Positions 14,163 through 18,104 of a DNA stretch of 18,104 nucleotides are shown piece by piece (within the stretch, counting starts at the first letter, position 1; each line of letters begins with the position of its first letter). The DNA comes from an uncultured Eubacteriales bacterium. Lineage in GTDB: Bacteria; Bacillota; Clostridia; TANB77; CAG-508. Both the position numbers and the translations under genes were made by a program. Below the pieces are notes generated by a model that was given only the letters and a program-made list of their open reading frames with translations, had not been told where the DNA came from and made no database searches. The stretch covers positions 1 through 18,104 of the forward strand of contig CACWHO010000005.1 in the NCBI GenBank assembly GCA_902760765.1, given 5' to 3'.

Positions 14163-14171
14163 TCTTATTCT
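14163..14171 (-). promoter_or_regulatory. Candidate -10 box of spoVS
   Basis: The minus strand reads ATAGAATAA about 50 bases before the ATG. This fits the sigma-H -10 pattern RnnGAATww, and also overlaps TATAGAAT. The expected sigma-H -35 (AGGAWWW) is not clear, so the sigma factor is unresolved. Position is approximate by a few bases. Confidence 0.35.
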
Positions 14172-14177
14172 ATAATA

Positions 14178-14219
14178 TCTGGAAAAATTTGTAAATAGTT
14201 TTCTGGAAATTTCTGTAAA
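14178..14219. repeat. Two 18-bp direct repeats, 24 bp apart, upstream of spoVS
   Basis: On the minus strand TTTACAGAAATTTCCAGA and TTTACAAATTTTTCCAGA match at 15 of 18 positions and start 24 bp apart, about two helical turns and next to the presumed promoter. They look like tandem binding sites of one regulator on the same DNA face. Confidence 0.45.
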
Positions 14220-14243
14220 AACTCATCGCAATAAAGTTTATTT

Positions 14244-14250
14244 TTCGACA
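14244..14250 (-). promoter_or_regulatory. Spo0A box upstream of spoVS
   Basis: The minus strand carries TGTCGAA, the exact consensus Spo0A box, about 130 bases before the spoVS start codon. A 7-mer can occur by chance, but its place before an early sporulation gene is apt. Confidence 0.5.
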
Positions 14251-14354
14251 ATAATATTTGTTATAATTCAGTATATTTCAAAGATTCTAAAATAACTATT
14301 TTATTCGCATAAATCTATCTAGCCACAAAATTAAAAGCAATTTTATAAAAATCA

Positions 14355-15104
14355 TTATTTGCCCAAATATATTCTTTTTATTGATTTTGCTTTTAATGTT
14401 TCATCATCTATATCAAATACAACGCCATTAAAAATGCAATCACCTTCTGCTACTTTGTATTTTTCAGGAAGTGTTGTTTCAAATCTTTTTATTGATGCAC
14501 TAATATCCATGCCGATAACAGAATTTTTAGGTCCTGTCATTCCTATATCTGTTATATATGCTGTTCCTTTTGGTAGAATCTGCTCATCTGCTGTTTGTAC
14601 ATGTGTATGTGTTCCAAAAATACATGTTACTTCTCCATCTAAATAATGTGCAAAAGCAATTTTTTCTGCCGTTGCTTCTGCATGAAAGTCAATTACTATT
14701 ATATCAACATTATTTTTAATTTTTTCTACTATTTTTTTTGCTTTTAAAAATGGATTTTCTGTTAATACATTTATATCAACTCTCCCCATTAAATTTATAA
14801 CAGCAATTTTTTTATTTTTACAATTAAATATATTATATCCTTTTCCAACAACGCCTTCTGGATAGTTTGCTGGTCTAATTATCTTTGGATTATTTATAAT
14901 TTTAAATATTTCCTTTTTTCCCCAAGTGTGATTTCCCATTGTTACAACATTTGCACCAAGTGAGATAATATCATTAAATATTTTTTCTGTTATTCCCATA
15001 CCATCTGCTGAATTTTCTCCATTTACTATAATAAAATCTATATTCTCTTGTTCTTTTATTGTTTTTAATTTTGATTTTAATTCATTAACACCATCCTTCC
15101 AATT
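14355..15104 (-). pseudogene. ymdB: YmdB-family 2',3'-cyclic nucleotide phosphodiesterase lacking its first residues
   Basis: The reading frame is open from 15104 to the stop at 14355 (about 250 codons) and matches the YmdB/TIGR00282 metallophosphoesterase family over nearly its whole length: FIIVNGENSADGMGITEK, NVVTMGNHTWGKKEI, IIRPANYPEGVVGKGYNIF, IDFHAEATAEK, IFGTHTHVQTADE and AYITDIGMTGPKNSVIGMD. The metal ligands Glu/Asn (NGEN), Asn/His (GNH) and the three His (DFH, THTH) are present. The usual first ~12 residues (MKILFIGDIVG type), with the first metal-binding Asp, are absent; a TAA at 15105-15107 precedes codon AAT. No in-frame start with a ribosome binding site exists before the ATG at 14999, which would also drop NGEN. 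One added A at about 15090 would give a start behind GGAAGGATGG. In B. subtilis YmdB influences biofilm genes and partners with RNase Y. Confidence 0.75.
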
Positions 15105-15136
15105 TTATTTTTACCTTTATAATAATACTATAAAAT

Positions 15137-15170
15137 AAAAAAGATTACAAGAGTTTTAGCTCTCATAGTC
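15137..15170 (-). terminator. Intrinsic terminator between rny and ymdB
   Basis: On the minus strand GACTATGAGAG, loop CTAAAA, CTCTTGTAATC (10 of 11 pairs including two G-U) is followed by TTTTTT. It would end rny transcripts before ymdB, leaving ymdB dependent on a weak TTGTAA-17-TATTAT promoter that overlaps it. Confidence 0.7.
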
Positions 15171-15209
15171 TTCTCTTGTTTAATTATTAATTATTTATTG
15201 AATAATTAA

Positions 15210-15346
15210 TAAGAAAAAAAGTATTTTTTTAAATTATTATAGAGTTAGTGAGGATCGTTCAAAAATTCTCAAAAGTTTGAAAAACTTTTGTAAGAATTTT
15301 TAGAATGAGGAACTCTATAAAATTAAAAAAAATACTTTTTTTCTTA
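15210..15346. mobile_element. MITE-like palindromic element, copy 1
   Basis: Outer arms of 20 bp are perfect inverted repeats: AAGAAAAAAAGTATTTTTTT (15211-15230) and its complement at 15326-15345. Inside lie a second pair TATAGAGTT / AACTCTATA and a core stem AAAATTCT..AAAAGTTT / AACTTTT..AGAATTTT, so the whole unit can fold into one long hairpin. It is flanked by TA on both sides, as expected for insertions made by Tc1/mariner-IS630 type transposases. It has no coding capacity. It separates the rny stop from the rny terminator and would become part of the rny 3' untranslated region. Confidence 0.7.
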
Positions 15347-15387
15347 ATAGTCATTCTATTAACTATTATAAAAATTTAAAAAGTTGA

Positions 15388-16929
15388 TTATTTTGCATAA
15401 TCAACTTTTCTTATTTCTCTTATAACATTAACTTTGATTTGTCCAGGATAATCCATTTCGTTTTCAATCTTATTTGCAACATCTCTTGCCAAAATTGTCA
15501 TTTGGTCATCATTTATTTTGTCTGGTTTAACAATAATTCTAATTTCACGACCTGCCTGAATTGCATAAGATTTTTCAACTCCATCAAATGAATCTGCAAT
15601 TTCTTCCAAGTTTTGTAATCTTTTAATATATGCCTCTAATGTTTCTCTTCTTGCACCTGGTCTTGATGCACTAATTGCATCTGCAGCTTGTACTAAAACA
15701 GCTTCAAGTGTTTGTGGTTCAACATCTTCATGATGTGCTTCAACTGCATTTATTACTAATGGATTTTCTTTATATTTTTTAAGAATTTCAACACCAATTT
15801 CAACATGTGTTCCTTCCATATCATGGTCTAGTGCTTTTCCAATATCATGTAATAAACCTGCACGTCTTGCAAGATTTGAATCTAATCCAAGTTCTTCTGC
15901 CATTATTCTTGCTAAATGTGAAACTTCTATTGAATGGTTTAAAACATTTTGTCCATAACTTGTCCTGTATTTTAGTTTACCAAGGATTTTGATTAAATCT
16001 GGGTGTAATCCATTTACACCTGTTTCTAAAGCTGCTCTTTCTCCTTCTTCCTTAATTGTTTCTTCTAGTTCTTGCTTTGCCTTTTCAACTACTTCTTCAA
16101 TTTTAGCTGGATGAATTCTTCCATCTTCAATTAATTTTTCCAAGGCAATTCTTGCAACTTCCCTTCTCAATGGGTCAAATCCTGATAAAACAACTGCTTC
16201 TGGTGTATCATCTATTATTAAATCTACTCCTGTTAATGTTTCTAATGCTTTTATGTTTCTACCTTCTCTACCAATAATTCTTCCTTTCATTTCTTCATTT
16301 GGAAGTGAAACAATAGATACTGTAGTTTCTTGAGAATGGTCTGCTGCACATTTTTGAATTGTGTAAGTTAACAATTCTCTAGCATTTTTCTTAACTTCAT
16401 CTTTGGCTCTTTCGTTTGCTTCTCTAATTATTGCTGCCTTTTCTGCTGTAACATCTTTTTCAACTTCCTTTAAAAGCATGTCTCTTGCTTGTTCTCTTGA
16501 TAGTGCAGCAATTTTTTGTAGTTGTTGAATTTGCTCTTCATGTATTTTTTCAATGTCTTGTTTTTGTTCTTCTAATTCTTTTGTCCTTAATTCTAAATCT
16601 TCTTCCTTTTTGTCATAACTTTCTGAACGCCTTTCCAAATTTTCTTCTTTTTGAATAAGTCTCGCTTCTTGTTTTTGTACTTCGCCTCTTCTTTCTTTAA
16701 TCTCTTGATCTAATTCATTTCTACTATTTACAATTTCTTCTTTTGCTTCAATTATTTTTGATTTCTTTAAATTTTCAGCTTCTATCTGAGCCATATTAAC
16801 AATTTTTTTGGCTTCTGCTTCAGCACCATTTATTTTAGATTCTGCAACTTTTTTTCTATAAGCAACTCCTATTACTGCACCTATTGCAAGTGAGATTAAG
16901 ATAGCGGCGATCATGATTCCCATATTCAT
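15388..16929 (-). CDS. rny: Ribonuclease Y
   Basis: 513 residues, full length. This is the membrane-bound endoribonuclease that starts mRNA decay in many Firmicutes. Seen in order: one N-terminal membrane helix (about 4-24), a long Glu/Lys-rich coiled coil (about 28-190), a KH RNA-binding domain with GRIIGREGRNIKALETLTGV (about 215-235), and an HD phosphodiesterase domain with the metal-binding LLHDIGKALDHD (about 356-367) and AHHEDVEP. The C-terminus ends IKVNVIREIRKVDYAK as usual. The ribosome binding site AGAGGTG lies 9 bases before the ATG. It has its own promoter about 100 bases upstream and stands next to ymdB, its known interaction partner in B. subtilis. Confidence 0.97.
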   Translation of the reverse strand: MNMGIMIAAILISLAIGAVIGVAYRKKVAESKINGAEAEAKKIVNMAQIEAENLKKSKIIEAKEEIVNSRNELDQEIKERRGEVQKQEARLIQKEENLERRSESYDKKEEDLELRTKELEEQKQDIEKIHEEQIQQLQKIAALSREQARDMLLKEVEKDVTAEKAAIIREANERAKDEVKKNARELLTYTIQKCAADHSQETTVSIVSLPNEEMKGRIIGREGRNIKALETLTGVDLIIDDTPEAVVLSGFDPLRREVARIALEKLIEDGRIHPAKIEEVVEKAKQELEETIKEEGERAALETGVNGLHPDLIKILGKLKYRTSYGQNVLNHSIEVSHLARIMAEELGLDSNLARRAGLLHDIGKALDHDMEGTHVEIGVEILKKYKENPLVINAVEAHHEDVEPQTLEAVLVQAADAISASRPGARRETLEAYIKRLQNLEEIADSFDGVEKSYAIQAGREIRIIVKPDKINDDQMTILARDVANKIENEMDYPGQIKVNVIREIRKVDYAK

Positions 16930-17023
16930 ATGAATCTACACCTCTTTCTTATTAAATTTTCAATGTTCGAATAAAATATATATAAACTTGAAAATAATCA
17001 ATATATTTTTTTCAACCTATTAT

Positions 17024-17052
17024 ATTTTATCTTTAAAATCTAAAACTGTCAA
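17024..17052 (-). promoter_or_regulatory. rny promoter
   Basis: TTGACA (17047-17052) and TAAAAT (17024-17029) with a 17-base spacer on the minus strand. A TATAAT lies 6 bases further on but its spacing is too long. The transcript would have a leader of about 90 bases, in which no riboswitch was recognised. Confidence 0.65.
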
Positions 17053-17090
17053 GAGGTTTTGTAGAGTAAATTAAACATATATGTTACATT

Positions 17091-17927
17091 CTATTTTAAA
17101 TAGTTATTTGGATTAACATATGATGAATCTTTTAAAATTTCAAAATGTAAATGTGGCTCATCAGCAATTTCAAATGATGCTGTATTTCCAACTGTTCCAA
17201 GTGATTGACCTTTCTGAACTTTTTCACCTTCAACAACAAATTCTGAAGTTAATAAATTTGAATATACTGTTTCAAATCCATTTGTATGTTCAACAATAAT
17301 TGTTAATCCAAATCTTGGGTCATTTTTTATTGTCTTTACAGTTCCCGCTTCTGCTGCTTTTACAACTGTTGTTTTATCTGCCTTTATATCGATTCCTGTA
17401 TGTGTTGTCCATTCTTGTAAAGTATCTGAATAAATTAAATTATCAACTGAAAAATCTCTAACAATATCGCCTTCTACTGGTTTTTCAAAACTTAGTAAAG
17501 TAGTTTCTTCTTCTTTTTGATTGTCTTCAATATTGTTTTGAGTTTTGCTTTCTTTTGAATTACTAGTTGTTGATGGAACTACATTTTGTGTTGATAATGT
17601 TTTATTTTGGCTGGTGCTTTTCTTTGTTTTGTTATTTGTTGTTGTGTTTGTTGAATCATTTTTTAGTTCATTTTTTGATTCTTCAACGCTCTTTCCTATT
17701 TCTACTCCTGTCATTGCTGTATTTTCATTATCATTAGAAGTATTTAGCATTCCGGTAATTTGTTCATCTGTTAACATTCCTTTCTTTGCATCACTATTTA
17801 CTTTTTTACTATATAGCAAAATTCCAGCAATAATCACAATTACAACTGCAATACTAATACATGAATATTTTATAATTTTTTTATTAACATCCTCATTTTG
17901 ATTATTTCTTCTTACATTTCTTCTCAT
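17091..17927 (-). CDS. spoIIQ: SpoIIQ-like M23 peptidase, forespore membrane protein
   Basis: 278 residues. A basic N-terminus and one membrane helix (about 21-40) anchor it. A low-complexity Ser/Thr/Asn linker follows (about 80-140), then a LytM/M23 domain. HTGID (His176, Asp180) and PHLHFE (His259, His261) keep the zinc site; GTVKTIKNDPRFGLTIIVEH and VQKGQSLGTVGNTA are typical. Family knowledge: SpoIIQ in the forespore membrane binds SpoIIIAH of the mother cell to form the feeding channel. The B. subtilis protein has lost the zinc site, whereas clostridial ones keep it, as here. The layout, the size and a sigma-F-type promoter support this over a general cell-wall endopeptidase. The start follows GAGGAGG by 5 bases. 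Confidence 0.75.
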   Translation of the reverse strand: MRRNVRRNNQNEDVNKKIIKYSCISIAVVIVIIAGILLYSKKVNSDAKKGMLTDEQITGMLNTSNDNENTAMTGVEIGKSVEESKNELKNDSTNTTTNNKTKKSTSQNKTLSTQNVVPSTTSNSKESKTQNNIEDNQKEEETTLLSFEKPVEGDIVRDFSVDNLIYSDTLQEWTTHTGIDIKADKTTVVKAAEAGTVKTIKNDPRFGLTIIVEHTNGFETVYSNLLTSEFVVEGEKVQKGQSLGTVGNTASFEIADEPHLHFEILKDSSYVNPNNYLK

Positions 17928-17960
17928 AAAATCCTCCTCAAATAATTAATTTTATATTAC

Positions 17961-17989
17961 AATTATTTCCGGATTTTATAAATTTATAC
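17961..17989 (-). promoter_or_regulatory. Sigma-F (forespore) type promoter of the spoIIQ-like gene
   Basis: On the minus strand GTATA (17985-17989), 14 bases, then GGAAATAATT (17961-17970). These match the sigma-F pattern GYATA and GGnnAnAnTw at every fixed position. The start codon is about 34 bases downstream. No sigma-A promoter is evident. Confidence 0.65.
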
Positions 17990-18020
17990 AATAAATAATA
18001 ATGCAGTAATATAACAAATC

Positions 18021-18104
18021 AGAAAAAGATGTTTTTTAAATTTATTATAGAGTTCCTCATTCTAAAAATTCTTGCAAAAGTTTTTCAAACTTTTGAGAAT
18101 TTTT
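18021..18104. mobile_element. MITE-like palindromic element, copy 2, cut by the window edge
   Basis: From TATAGAGTT at 18046 to the end, 58 of 59 bases match the complement of 15261-15319, so the core lies in the opposite orientation to copy 1. The outer arm (AGAAAAAGATGTTTTTTAAA) is clearly related to, but more diverged than, that of copy 1, and the flanking TA is not conserved. The right half lies beyond the window. Confidence 0.7.

Noticed and set aside
15210..15346. Long palindrome read as the rny terminator
   Set aside because: It recurs at 18021 away from a gene end and has transposon-like ends with TA flanks. A better terminator lies at 15137-15170.
16930..17020. Riboswitch in the ~90-base rny leader
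   Set aside because: It is nearly all A+T without stable stems or any known aptamer motif.
17545..17901. Plus-strand open frame with hydrophobic composition
   Set aside because: It is antisense of the Ser/Thr/Asn linker and membrane helix of the spoIIQ-like gene, with no ribosome binding site.

Overview
The window comes from a very AT-rich, endospore-forming Bacillota, most likely a gut-type member of the Clostridia. The evidence is a core block of spoVS, a SpoIIQ-like M23 protein behind a sigma-F-like promoter, RNase Y, a YmdB phosphodiesterase, CarD and dUTPase, together with AGGAGG-type ribosome binding sites. Nearly everything lies on the minus strand. The one clear exception is an unrecognised 117-codon gene at 12006-12359.

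Layout from left to right. Positions 1-497 hold the N-terminal part of a membrane-anchored L,D-transpeptidase that runs off the left edge. Positions 500-1350 are a scarred accessory stretch. It contains a GC-rich hairpin island, a 13-bp inverted repeat, a small ribbon-helix-helix (RHH) type protein, and a divergent consensus promoter with a ribosome binding site whose downstream gene is gone. Positions 1342-3265 form an operon of a ROK sugar kinase, a DUF1796 putative cysteine peptidase and a truncated transketolase C-terminal subunit. Positions 3383-3735 are the broken end of a phage tail-type protein. Positions 3839-6820 are the remains of a Tn4451-like mobilizable element. It has a MobV relaxase cut off after its active-site motif, a 236-bp array of five hairpins that could be an oriT, and a large serine recombinase read from a TTG start behind a promoter, a 16-codon leader ORF and an attenuator-like terminator. 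An unknown 89-aa protein and tRNA-Leu(TAA) follow.

Positions 7453-11845 are a MarR-controlled heterodimeric ABC exporter, with one canonical and one degenerate nucleotide-binding subunit. From 12360 to the end the genes are core: carD, dut, spoVS, ymdB (its 5' end is missing), rny and a spoIIQ-like gene. Consensus promoters and intrinsic terminators separate most of these units.

A palindromic MITE-like repeat lies between rny and ymdB. A second copy, 58/59 identical over the comparable part and in the opposite orientation, starts at 18021 and runs off the right edge.

The points most worth checking are the leader-peptide attenuator on the recombinase, the hairpin array beside the relaxase, the MITE-like family, the missing ymdB start, and the orphan promoter fused to the transketolase fragment. 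I did not find a complete, clearly new multi-gene system. All family assignments are by eye from motifs; no database search was run.
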